64,000 nt of DNA from Lycium barbarum (lineage: Eukaryota; Streptophyta; Magnoliopsida; Solanales; Solanaceae): assembly GCF_019175385.1 (NCBI RefSeq), contig NC_083344.1:28956231-29020230 (forward strand), read 5' to 3'. This document shows, one piece after another, positions 9,885 to 21,589 of the stretch. Every line of letters begins with the position of its first letter. Within the stretch, counting starts at the first letter, position 1. A program made the position numbers and the translations under genes. The notes under the pieces are model-generated. The model saw nothing but the letters and a program-made list of their open reading frames with translations, made no database searches and had not been told where the DNA came from.

Positions 9885-11225
9885 TCATAATCCCGATGTT
9901 TCATCGTGGATCTCTTCTGGGGGCTGAAATAAGTGCGGGTATTTGGATTTCATACTCTCTTCTGCTTCCCAAGTCATTTCTTCTTGGTTGTTATTTCTCC
10001 ATAAGACCTTAACTGATGCTACTTCTTTATTTCGAAGCCTCCGTACCTGCCTATCTAATATGGCAATGGGCACTTCTTCATATACTAGCTTTTCTGTCAC
10101 TTGAACATCATCTATTGGAACAATCCTCGTAGGATCTCTAACACACTTGCGGAGCACTGAGACATGAAAAACTGGATGGACTGATTCATGTTCTGGAGGC
10201 AAGTCTAATTCATAATCTACTTGACCCATCTTGCAGAAAATCTTATAGGGTCTAATGTATCGAGGACTTAACTTTCCTTTCTTACCAAATCTCATCACTC
10301 CTTTCATTGGTGAAACCTTTAAGAATACCCAACCATCAACTTGAAATTCTAAGTCTCGCCGGCGGTTGTCCGCATCAGATTTTTTGCGACTTTGGGCTGT
10401 CAATAATCAATCTCGGAACATCTTGACTTTTTCTACTACTTGTTGAATCAACTCAGGGCCTATTAGTTGTACTTCTCCTATTTCAAACCATCCAATTGGA
10501 GACCTGCACTTCCTTCTATAAAAAGCTTCATACGGAGCCATTTGGATACTCGAATTTTAGCTATTATTGTATGCAAACTCAATTAGAGGTAAGTGGTCAT
10601 CCCAACTACCACTAAAATCTAGAGCACATGCTCTTAGCATATCCTCCAAGGTTTGAATAGTACGTTCAGCCTGCCTATCAGTTTGCGGATGAAACACCGT
10701 GCTAAGTTTTACTTAAGTACCCAAACCTTCTTGGAAGGATTTCCAGAACATAGCTGTAAATTGCGCTCCTCTATCTATGATAATGGATATCAGAATACCA
10801 TGGAGTCTCACAATCTCCTTGAGATACAACCTTGCATAATCTTTTGCTGAGTGTGGGGTTCTGACTGGAAGAAAATGAGCTGTTTTTGTGAGTCTGTCCA
10901 TGATCACCCATATGGAATCATACTTGCCTCGGGAACGGGGTAACCCCACAATAAAATCCATGTTGATCACTTCCCATTTCCAAGTAGGGATTTCCATTAC
11001 CTGCAATAATCCTCCTGGCTATTGATGCTCGATTTTCACTTGCTGACAGTTTGGGCATTGAGCTACAAATTCTGCTATGTCTTTCTTCATGCCATCCCAC
11101 CAATATATCAACTTGAGATCATGATATATCTTTGTCGCTCCTGGATGAATAGAATACCGAGAATAATGAGCTTCTTGTAGAATTCGGCGACGTAATTCTG
11201 CAACATTCGGAACACATAGCCTGCC
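9885..11225 (-). pseudogene. Integrase plus chromodomain, element A
   Basis: This is the C-terminal part of the gypsy polyprotein. It carries the integrase zinc region (CPKLSASENRAS, shifted frame), the core with MDFIVGLPRSRGKYDS (first Asp), a second Asp changed in context (IIDRGAQF), DRQAERTIQ with the catalytic Glu, the C-terminal KGKLSPRYI block, and a chromodomain ending NNNQEEMTWEAEE. The reading frame is broken between 11103 and 10918, near 10713, at a TAG in the 10551-10560 region and at a TGA near 10408, so no complete integrase can be made. Integrase inserts the cDNA copy into chromosomes. The frame 9885-10403 (172 codons) is the longest intact piece. Confidence 0.9.
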
Positions 11226-13420
11226 TTAGTATCTAAGAATTCCATCCATAGAAGTTCCAAATGGGGACTCCTCTTTTTCATGAAATGTGTCTCTATAATG
11301 GCTCAACTGAGGATCTTCATACTGACGCTCTTTCACTTCCATATTCAAGGACGAAACTGTGGGATTATTAATACCAATCCCTGCACTACCTAAATCAACT
11401 ACACGTACTCCCAGATTAGCTAGTTGGCGGAGCTCATGAATTAATTCTTCCTTCTCTGGAGGGACTTCACATAGGCTGCCCATCGTTCGGCGGCTAAGAG
11501 CATCAGCTACTACATTTGCCTTCCCGGGGTGGTATATAATACTCACATCATAATCTTTCAATAATTCTAACCACCGCCTCTGCCGCAGATTCAACTCCTT
11601 CTGTTTGAAAATGTATTGAAGACTCTTGTGATCTGTATAGATATCAACATGCACACCATACAAGTAATGTCTCCACATCTTTAATGCATGAATAACTACA
11701 GCCAATTCGAGATCATGAGTTGGGTAATTCTTTTCATGTTTCCACAGCTGTCTCGAAGCATAAGCGATGACTTTACCGTGCTGCATTAACACACATCCTA
11801 ACCCAACACCGGAAGCATCACAATATACAACATAACCATCTGGCCCTTCTGGGAGTGTTAAGACTGGGCTCAGGTTAATCTGGCCTTCAACTCTTGGAAG
11901 CTGCGTTCATAAGCATCATTCCGCTGAAATTTAGTTGACTTCTATGTTAGCTTCGTCAATGGGGCAGAAATAGAGGAAAATCCTTCTACGAACCTTCTAT
12001 AGTAACCTGCCAATCCCAGAAAACTACGGACTTCTGTGGGTGTCGTAGGCCTTGGCCAAGTCTTCACAGCTTCAATTTTCTGAGTATCAACTCGAATGCC
12101 ATCATCTGAAATAACATGACCTAAGAATGTCACAGAATTTAGCCAAAACTCGCACTTTGAAAATTTTGCATATAATTCTCGAGTTCGAAGAATTCCAAGA
12201 ACAATACGTGAATGGTCTGCATGTTCTGATTCTGTTCGAGAGTTTACCAAGATATCGTCAACGAATACTATTACGAATAAATCCAAGAGAGGCCTGAATA
12301 AATTATTCATCAGATTCATGAACACTGCCGGAGCATTAGTTATCCCAAATGACATCAGCCGAAATTCATAATTTCCATATCTCATTCTAACGGCTGTTTT
12401 GGGAATATCTTCTTCTCTAACTCTCACTTGATGATAACCTGACCTCAAGTCGATTTTGGAAAACCACTTGGCACCCTATAATTGATCAAATAAATCATCA
12501 ATTCTCGGAAGAGGATATTTGTTCTTTATCGTCACCTTATTCATCTGCCTATAATTGATGCACATTCGTAGGGAGCCATCTTTCTTTCTTACAAATAGGA
12601 CAGGTGCTCCCCACGGTGATGAACTGGATCTAATAAACCCCTTCTCAAGAAAATCTTTCAACTGTGCCTTTAGCTCTTTCAACTATGCCGGAGCCATTCG
12701 GTAAGGAGGAATAGTAATAGGCTTGGTATCCGGCAACACATCAATAGTGAAATCAATCTCTCTTTCCGGAGGAAGGCCTGTAAGTTCATCTGGAAATACA
12801 TCCGGAAATTCATTCACCACCGAAACGGATTGGAAAGTTCGCGACTTTGCTTCGGTGTCATGAACTTGGACTAAGTGATAAATATAGCCCTTAGCTATCA
12901 TCTTTCTTGCCTTAAGGTAGGAAATGAACCTACCCCTGGGAGATGCTGGGTTACCCTTCCATTCAAACACGGGCTCTCCCGAAAATTGAAATCGAACTAC
13001 TTTCAATTCGGCAATCAATATTAGCATAACATGAGGCTAACCAATCCATACCCATAATCACATCAAAATCTAACATTTCCAGCTCAACTAAATCAGCTTT
13101 GGTCTGGCGGTCGCATATCACAATTACACAATCTTTGTACACATGTCTAGCTATCACGGGATCACCAACCGGAGTAGATACCTCAAAAGGTTTAATCAGT
13201 TCGGGTTTCACCCCAATACGACCCGTAACAGACGGAGTAATATAAGATAGGGTAGAACTCGGATCTATCAATGCATATACATCATGGGAAAATACAGATA
13301 ATACACCTATAACCACATCCGGGGAGGACTCAAGATCCTGTCGTCCGGCTAAAACATACATACGGGGCTGAGTGGCACCTGAAGTAGATGCTCCCCCTCT
13401 GCCTCTACCTCGACCTGCTG
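11226..13420 (-). pseudogene. Protease, reverse transcriptase and RNase H, element A
   Basis: Order on the minus strand is aspartic protease (ALIDPSSTLSY, where the family has DPGS, so the Gly next to the catalytic Asp is Ser), RT ([19 protein letters not shown], then FVDDILV as the catalytic YxDD-type box), then RNase H ([25 protein letters not shown]). The frame is interrupted at 13027, by a TAG at 12683 after YRMAPA, by a TAG near 12476, and between 11942 and 11792, where the usual start of RNase H (YCDASG) falls in another frame. This module copies the element RNA into DNA; here it is inactive. Domain order (PR-RT-RH-INT) defines Ty3/gypsy. Confidence 0.9.
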
Positions 13421-14695
13421 GGATATGGGGAGTCTGCCCTACTGGGCACACTGAAGAGGAACCAACTGTTGATCCTGTGGGCTGAACCCCAACTCTACCA
13501 CTCATCGACAGGCAATCTCGCATCATGTGCCCAACCTGGCCACAGGCATAGCAGGAATCTGAAGCTTGGCGACACTATCCGGAATGTAATCTACCGCACT
13601 GGCTGCACTGAGGTACTGGAGGCCTTCTCTAGGTATAATCTCCCCCAAACTGAGAACCTGATGCTCTCGAACTCTGACCCTGTGCTGAAGGAATGGAGCG
13701 ATCAAATCTCCTACCTGCAAATCGTGGAGGCGCACTAGTTGCCGACTGGCCTGAGTGTCTAGAAATGCCTGCCTTGATCCGCCTCTATAATCACTACCTG
13801 CCCCTATAGATCTGGCCCTCTTGCTTTGCCCTCTATCAATATCACGATCACCCCTTTGCGGATGTTGTTGTCCTTCTAAATTCTAGGCATGGGCTTGAAT
13901 GCGGGAAATATCCATCCCATCTTGCAACGAAGCCGTCAAGCAGTCCTTGAACAAATGTAGCCCTAATCCACTCACGAATTTGTGCACTCTATCCCCCATG
14001 TCAGCCACCATAGTCGGGGCATATCTATCCAATGAATAAAACTGAAGGCTATACTCCCTGGCCATCATATTTGCTTGTTTTAGGTTTAAGAACCTATCCG
14101 CTCTAGCTCGGTGGACTTCGGGTGACAAATAGTGACGGATGAAGGCATCTACAAATTCTTGCCAAACGGGAGGAGGCGCGTTCTCTTTTATTGATGATAT
14201 CCAATTATTGTACCATAATACCGCCACATCTCAGAGTCTATAAGATGAGAACTCCATAGATTCAGTTTCGGAGGCATGAATAATCTTCAATATTCTCAAC
14301 ATTTAATCAATAAAACTTTGCGGGTCTTCATTCGGCTTTGACCCGAAAAACTCTGGAGGATTCAAACTCATGAAATCACGGGCTCTAGTACTAACGGCCC
14401 TGTCACTTGAACCCGAACCCTGCCGCTATACCTGGGCGGTAACTAACTGCGTCAATAGATGAATAGCCTCGGTCACTTGTTGACCCGAAGTAGCCGGTGG
14501 AGGAACTGGAGGCATAGGAGCTGGAGCTGATGCCCCTTCCTGTTTTTCTATAATATGCGGAGTGGGAGAAGTATTAGATGGAGCCTCATTATGTGATTCG
14601 CCCTCTTCTACATTAACTGGCGGCTCTATTTCTACCCGCCTTTTCATCGTAGTCTTACCCTTCTAGGCGGCTATAGATTTTCCCTTTGGCGACAT
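13421..14695 (-). pseudogene. Gag, element A
   Basis: I place the start at the ATG whose complement is 14693-14695 (MSPKGKSIAA), because F uses the same position. A TAG follows 10 codons later, where B and F have Gln. The capsid region is recognisable (FVDAFIRHYLSPEVHRARADRF, REYSLQFYSLDRYAP, MADMGDRVHKFVSGLG) at 13883-14227, with frame changes on both sides. The CCHC nucleocapsid zinc knuckle lies around 13520-13650. Gag forms the virus-like particle that packages the RNA. Confidence 0.85.
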
Positions 14696-14886
14696 TTCTA
14701 AAATCATAGCACACTATTAGGGAGGAGATAATCTCATAACACAGCTCTATCGCACGGTATCTCAAGATGAAAGATGGTAATTTTTCGTAAATCCTCTATA
14801 GCCTCCTGTTTATTAGTGTGGTGCGCAACACACCATAAACAAGACTCTACTAGACACGGCTCATAGACACTTCCTAGGATTGAACT
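14696..14886 (-). other. 5' leader of element A
   Basis: Non-coding leader between primer site and gag ATG. It is homologous to the leaders of B, E and F and to 33117-33290 in element C (TGCGATAGAGC, GCACCACAC... landmarks). Confidence 0.7.
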
Positions 14887-14898
14887 GCTCTGATACCA
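14887..14898 (-). promoter_or_regulatory. tRNA-iMet primer binding site, element A
   Basis: Reverse complement is TGGTATCAGAGC, the 12 nt complementary to the 3' end of plant initiator tRNA-Met, 4 nt from the LTR edge. Confidence 0.95.
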
Positions 14899-14902
14899 CT
14901 TC

Positions 14903-15989
14903 TGTCACGACCCGACTAGGGGCCATAACGGGTACCCGGGGCTAACCAGCGAGCACCGCTCGTACCATTACCCATCGTACACATCAAGCGTTCATTCATT
15001 AGTCTTGTACTCAAATCATAGGAAAACCATTTTTCTCTTGAAACATATTTACCTTATATACATAAGCCCTCAGACTATCAAAATAATACATATACATACG
15101 AGGACAAACCGTGAGACCATAATACCCACACATACGAATCTACGAGCCTCTACTAGAGTACTAGACATATGAACGGGACAGGACCCCGTCATGCCCAAAA
15201 CATATACATACACAAAAGAATAAATCAATGGAACCTCCAGAATAATTGAGTGCCCACGAGTCAGCTGATAGCTCCTATGAGTCTGGATCACCTCCCGATC
15301 TACCTGTGGGCATGAACACAGCGTCCAAAGAAAAGGACGTCAGTACGAAGATTGTACTGAGTATGTAAGGCATCAACAATAATAGTACATCAATGAAATA
15401 AGGAAGCATCAAATGAGGAGCAACCTATAACTGGCTATAAATTATAAAAGAAGTAATGCATGCTGGCTTACTCAAGAATCATTATCATATCATGTATGCA
15501 TATATGTATAAACTTCCCAACCATATAGGTACGGTGTGATAATCATTAGCCCGCGTCCAGGCCTCCCGCGTCCAGGGTACCATCTCATGCCGCCCACTAG
15601 TGGTGTCTGCCCATGCCATCTAGACATGGTGTATACGCTGCCCGCCTTAGTGGTGTCTGCACGGCCATACAGGCGTGGTGTAATATCATCATCATGTACT
15701 CATCGTAATGCATGCATAGAACTCAAAGACAACTATACTTTATCGGTGTGGCATAAGGTCGTGAACCCCTGATTCCATTATGGAGCATTCACAAGCATTC
15801 TGCCTCACCTTGAAGGAATTAGCATATAAGGTGAGTGTATACAATAAACAACATCAATGGATCGTAGTTAACATCATTAGCTTTGTGGAAACATCATATT
15901 ATGAACTCTAGAATCTTTGGACTTAAGCTCATCATCATCGTGTTCATAATATCTCTTGTCTTTAACTCATATGGCTATTCATGAACATA
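14903..15989 (-). mobile_element. Element A 5' LTR, truncated (right)
   Basis: It matches the left LTR from TGTCACGA onward at roughly 95% by eye, then similarity ends abruptly after GAACATAGACTCAT. About 1430 bp, including the whole LTR start, is missing. Confidence 0.85.
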
Positions 15990-16438
15990 GACTCATATGC
16001 CTACTGGTGGCGCGTTCGCGCTGAGTTAGCCCTTGGTCCTCAGCGCATTCGCGCCACTCCCTGGTGTTCGCGCAGAACATTTTCCTGGCCTGCCATCCCG
16101 ACTTGTAACGTCCATATCTCCTTGATCCGATACCGTATCGCTGAGACGTTTGTTGCGTTGGAAACTAGACTTCGTGAACTTCCCTTTAGGATTTTGCTTT
16201 GACTCAAAACTCCATGTATACTAAAAGATATTCTTCCTCCACGTTAGGCCAAAATTGCCCTTCAAATTTTCTCCAAAATTTCCACAAACTTAATTTCCTT
16301 AAATCACTTTTCCTCCAATCCTTCCATGACTTATTATATGAACGTAAAACCTCATAACCATATGATAAACACATATAATCTCACATACCTCGTGAAAGGT
16401 AGCTCGAATCTCAACACACGAAACTACGGGGTGTAACA
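15990..16438 (-). mobile_element. Second-family LTR start fragment
   Basis: It ends GGGGTGTAACA on the plus strand, i.e. an LTR start (TGTTACACCCC) on the minus strand. No polypurine tract follows, so 16438 is an outer LTR edge. The segment 16110-16330 resembles 18370-18545 (GTTTGTTGCGTT...GAAACTAGACT). GC-rich GCGCGTTCGCGC lies next to the join with element A. Confidence 0.65.
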
Positions 16439-18591
16439 GTATGTGCTAAGGATAACAAAGTAGGCCGACTTGGCCGCTACATGTGTTGTACAAAAAATAA
16501 TAGATGGAAGAACTACATGACGTTCCAACTATATACAACTGTCTACAGACCTCTATGGAATATAAACTGTAGAAAAGACAGGACAAGGCCCTGTAATACC
16601 CACATATCTACATATCAAGATAGCATACCAAAAATGGCTGCAGCTTCGAACCAAATGGAGCGCACTGACTGCAGTTGAGGGGAGGTCCTACTGGTCTGGA
16701 TTGTCTGGCTGACTACATGAACCTGCGTGCATGAACGCAGCGCAGCGTCCACAAGAAAGGACGTCAGTATGAATAATGTACTGAGTATGTAAGGCATGAA
16801 TAATATCATAATAAGAAATATGGAACATAACATGAGATAAAGAAATAACTTGTACATTTGACTGCCTCTCAATGTAGATAACATGCATACTTAACCTTTA
16901 AATAAAACATTTCTCATATCACATACATGTACATAACATAATCATTAGCCCGCGTCCGGGCCTCCCATGTCCGGGGTGATCATCTCGCGCTGCCCACTAG
17001 TGGTGACTGCCCGTGCCAGATAGACACGGTGTTATTATCATTATCCATAAGCCGCCCACTATGCCCACCGTAGTGGTGTCTGCCCGAGCAACTAGGCCCG
17101 GTGTAATCATACATATACATACACATAAAGCATGCATAAGTGCCCAAATAAAAGCTACAACTCTATCGGAGTGACGCAAGGTCGATAACCTCCGATTTAA
17201 GTTATGGAATAATCATCATCCCTTTATCCTACCTTGAAGGAACAATTATGATAAGGTGAGATCGACAACAATGAATGGAATCAAGAAAAGCATGAAATAA
17301 CTCAATAATCTCATAATAGCATTAAAATCATAAGCTTTGGAATTTCTAGAAATAAAATCATCATCATCATGGTTATCATAGAAAACATCTCATCTTTAAC
17401 ATCATAAGAACCTTTACGAATCATGAACTTCTAGCTTCTAGAAGTAAGAAGGTTATGGAAAATATGTATCGAATCAAAACATAGGAATCATGCCTTTTGA
17501 AAGAAAGGGACTAGCCTTAACATACCTTTTTGGTCTCCCACTATTTAACGATTATCCTTCCAAGCTCGTAAATCTTAAGTCTTCAAATTAATTCCTTTTA
17601 AAATCTGCCGAAATTTGGGCAGCATCTCCCCTATTTATAGCCCTAGCCCGAAATCACAATACCAACAAAACAACAACAATAGCAATACTAATATCAACAA
17701 CATCATCATCAACACCAATATACTTCATAAAACATCCCACACGGTGTTTTCCCAATTTCTCAACTTGCCATAACAATATCCACAATACCATAATAAAAGT
17801 ATTATATTCAATTTAATCTCAAATTAATCCAAAATCTCCTTTCAAATTCATTCCATAGTCATCATCTTCACTTTAATCCTTTGGAACTTCTCTACTATGA
17901 TTCTCTTCTTTTATAGGACTTGCTTAACCTTCAAATCAACTTAATCATGAGAAATAGGATGGAGAACATACCTTACACTAGAAGAACTTCACCCCACTCA
18001 ACTTCTTCCAAGACTAAATTCATCACAACATTAAGTAGACACAAGAACCATCCTTCTCCATGAATTAGCTTGGGGTTTTGGAGTTTGATCCTCTTTTGTG
18101 ATGGTATAGAATGTTTTGGAATGGTGGAGAATCATCAAGAACACTCTTATAATGGAGAGAGAAGTGTGAGAGATTCTAGAGAGGTGTGGAGACGTTACGA
18201 TATTTCTAGAGGGTTGTGGAGTTGAAGAAAAATGAATAAAATGAAGTGTAGAGGCCCTTTTATAGGTGCCAAAGTCGGATTGGGCCGGGTCAAAACATAT
18301 GTGGGCTTTTAAGTGAGCTTCCGGGATTTTCCACCCAGCTTCGTTTTCCTCTGACTATTCGTTTTAAAACGCCCATAACTCCCTACTCTGATGTCGCATT
18401 GATGAACGGTTTGTTGCGTTCGAAACTAGACTCGACGTAATTCATTTTAGGTTTTTGAAACACCTCAAAACTCCTAATATACCCAGAGATATACCCCTCG
18501 AAAGTTGACCCAAAATTTTGCCAACTTTTTCCAAATTTTTGACAAACTTATTTTCTTCGATTTTCTTGGTCCCGGAATCAGGACCAAGCAT
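16439..18591 (-). mobile_element. Second-family LTR, interior part
   Basis: Its order is that of a minus-strand LTR of this group: GTACTGAGTATGTAAGGCATGAA at about 16780, Z-shaped GC repeats with CGCCCACTAGTGG-type elements 16940-17100, GACTAGCCTTAACATACC at 17510, GGGCAGCATCTCCCC at 17620, and the GAAACTAGACTCG region at 18420. Both true ends are absent: it begins inside the family at 16439 and joins element B's LTR at 18591. Confidence 0.65.
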
Positions 18592-18595
18592 ATGC
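18565..18595. repeat. Dyad at the breakpoint with element B
   Basis: CTTGGTCC (18565-18572) is an exact inverted match to GGACCAAG (18581-18588), followed by the palindrome GCATATGC (18588-18595), at the join of two LTR families. Confidence 0.8.
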
Positions 18596-20029
18596 TTTGG
18601 AATCTTTAGACTTAGACTCATCATCATTATCTTCATATTCACAACGCATCTCTCATCTTTGTTTCATGAGAAGCTCTTAATAATAATAGACTCACAGTGT
18701 CCGGATTATAAGAGAGTCAAGGAAAGATAAAGCAAGTCACGTTACAGGAATCATGCCTTAGAGAAGAAGGGACTAGCCTTACATACCTTTATGTTTCTCC
18801 AACTTTATCAATTAAACGCTTTCCTCCAATGTTCGCGATTCTGCATTTAAGAAAATTCGTACTAAGTTAGATAATCGGAAACATACTTAAGCTTAAGCCA
18901 AAGCTAACGAATATTGGGCAGCATCTCCTTTGTTTCTACAACTTCCTCCATATTCTATAACAACTCCCAACATCAATAATAACATTCATAATATCATAAT
19001 CAATAACTTTGTCAAGTTCGACATTATCCAATTCCCACAATTCCCTACCAAAATGATTCATGACCATAGCTATGGCATAACATCGTATTCGTTCTCATAT
19101 AATACCTCTTTAACATCATTTGTATCATTTACAACAAGATTTCACTCATAACATCTCAAGAATCATGATTCATGTCAAACTACTATTCAAGAATACCACT
19201 ATTCTTATATTTGTAACCAATTCTCTAGTTTCTTCCATAATCCAAGTCATTCAACCATTCAATACTATTAATAGCATGAAATAAACATAAAACTCACCTT
19301 TGATTGTGAAGGAATGGGTTTTGGAGTGAAATACATCACTTGAAGAAATCCCTAGTTTAAATTCCTAAGAGATTTCTAGCTTCCCTCAACCCTAGGTAGC
19401 ATTCTTGCACTCGATTCTACTAGTTTTTGGTACTTGATCTTTGATTTACCTTGAATTTATGTAAATGAAATGTGTGGAATATTCTAGAGGTTTAGAGAGA
19501 AGTGGAGAAAATAAGAAATGAGAAATAAGACCTTGAAGTCATCTTTTTATAAAAATTAAAACTGCCCGACGGGAGTTATACGGACGCTTATACGGTCCGT
19601 ATAAGTGACCATATAACTCCATCAGTGATGGTCCTTCACTGTAATTGTTATACGGACCATTATACGGACCGTATATATGGTCGTATAATCCACCTTTTCT
19701 CCGAACTTGTTCTCGTCGTCTTGTTTGATCTCCAATCCTTATAGAACATTATTAGCACTTGATTAACACCTCATTAACAACCTAAGGGGCATCATACTCT
19801 TCCTCAATACATTATTAATTCAACATTATTTTGATACTTTGCAAAACCCTTCCAAAACACGACTTATACCTTACATTCTTCAACAAACTTTCTTCTCTTG
19901 CCTTAAATGTCTTTGGAATCTTAATTAGAACCGTTAAGTACTACTTCTTACTTGTAGAAGCATCATATACTTCTTACCCTATGTTAGTCTATCTACCACA
20001 TGACGACATGAAATTTCCAAAGTGTAACA
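18592..20029 (-). mobile_element. Element B 3' LTR, truncated (left)
   Basis: It matches the right LTR from about 26116 to its end (27561) with scattered differences, and ends AAGTGTAACA next to the polypurine tract. About 930 bp at the LTR's 3' end are missing. It carries a perfect 19-bp palindrome at 19587-19605 and a candidate donor GTGAGT (reverse complement of 19292-19297). Confidence 0.85.
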
Positions 20030-20046
20030 TTCTTCCCTCCTTTAAA
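20030..20046 (-). promoter_or_regulatory. Polypurine tract of element B
   Basis: Reverse complement is a purine run interrupted by T (TTTAAAGGAGGGAAGAA), next to the LTR start. It is weaker in G content than in A and G. Confidence 0.75.
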
Positions 20047-20066
20047 AACATTCGTCCTCAAATGTT
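20047..20066 (-). repeat. PPT-proximal dyad (element B)
   Basis: AACATTCG, TCCT, CAAATGTT: one G-to-A change in an otherwise perfect dyad. Confidence 0.85.
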
Positions 20067-20238
20067 AAGTTCTCGGGAATTCTACAAAAATTTTGCCAGA
20101 GTTTCCTTTATAATATGGCGCTACCATGTTGTCACAACAACCCATAATAACATCACTTTACAGGGCTAAAACACAATAGCAACAATTATGGCCACACAGG
20201 ACCAAAAGCATTGAAAAGAAAGCATTACATACCTCATA

Positions 20239-21589
20239 TTACTGATGTCTCATCTTGAATCTCTTCCGGGGTGGAAACAGTTGCGGATATTTGGACTTCG
20301 TGTTTTCTTCCGCTTCCCAAGTTATTTCCTCTCGATTGTTGTTTCTCCACAAGACCTTAATTGAGGCTACTTCTTTATTTCTAAGTTTTCGTACTTGCCT
20401 ATCTAGTATGGCAATGGGTACCTCCTCATAAGCCAACTTTTCCGTAACTTGAACATCATCTACCGGCACGATTCTAGTAGGGTCTCCGACACACTTATGG
20501 AGCAATGATACATGGAAAACTGGATGGACTTATTCAAGTTCTAGAGGTAAGTCCAGTTCATAAGCTACTTGGCCTATCTTGCGGACAATCTTATAAGGTC
20601 CAATGTATCGAGGACTTAATTTTCCCTTCTTGCCAAATCTCATCAGGCCTTTCATCGGTGATACCTTAAGGAATACCCAATCATCAACTTGGAATTCTAA
20701 GTCTCCCCGACGGTTGTCCGCATAAGATTTCTAGTGACTTTGAATTCTAAGTCTTTTCTCCTACTTCAAACCACCCAATTGGGGATCTACGCTTTCTTCC
20801 ATATAGAGCTTTATATGGGGCCATTTGAATATTGGAAAGATAGGTGTTGTTGTATGCGAACTCAATAAGAGGCAAGTGATCATCCCAACTACCACCGAAA
20901 TCTAGCACACATGCTCGTAACATATCTTCCAAGGTTTGAATAGTGCGTTCGGCTTGCCCATCAGTTTGTGTATGTAACGCTGTGCTAAGCCTTACCTGAG
21001 TACCGAAACCTTCTTAGAAAGACTTCTAGAATTTAGCTGTAAATTGTGCTCCTCTATCTGTGATAATAGATATCGAGACACCATGAAGTCGCATTATCTC
21101 CTTAAGATACAACCTTGCATAATCCTCTGCTGAATATGTGGTTTTGACTGGAAGAAAATGAGCTGATTTCATCAGTCTGTCCATGATCACCCATATGGAG
21201 TCATACTTGCGTCGAGAGCGAGGAAAACCTACAATAAAATCCATGTTGATTACTTCCCATTTCCAGGCTAGAATTTCCATGGCTTGTAACAATCCTCCTG
21301 GGTTTTGATGCTCAATTTTCACTTGTTGGCAATTTGGACATTGGGCTACAAATTCTGCTATGTCTTTCTTCATTCCATCCCACTAATATATTCACTTAAG
21401 ATCATGATACATCTTGGTAGCTCCTGGGTGAATGGAATACCGGGTGTAATGAGCTTCTTCTAGAATCCGACGACGTAGCACTATAACATTTGGAAGACAT
21501 AGCCTGCCCCGGTACCTAAGAACTCCATCGGTAGAAACCTCGAATGGCGACTTCTCTTTCTCAGGAAATGTATCCCTATAGTGATTCAA
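20239..21589 (-). pseudogene. Integrase plus chromodomain, element B
   Basis: HHCC zinc-finger residues are visible (HYTRYSIHPGATKMYHDL, then CPNCQQVK). The core has MDFIVGFPRSRRKYDS and [13 protein letters not shown]; the DGQAERTIQ block follows in a different frame near 20940. The C-terminus and chromodomain (PIAILDRQVRKL, NNNREEITWEAEE) occupy 20239-20505. Breaks occur at 21392 and 21026, and a deletion or frame change near 20745 removes the segment between WFEVGE and the KSYADNRR block. It cannot encode an active integrase. The same chromodomain tail as in A, E and F places B in the chromovirus lineage. Confidence 0.9.

Noticed and set aside
14903..20029. A single LTR shared by tandem elements A and B
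   Set aside because: The lengths 1087 + 1438 sum close to one LTR, but the two pieces overlap by about 100 bp of homologous sequence and belong to diverged subfamilies.
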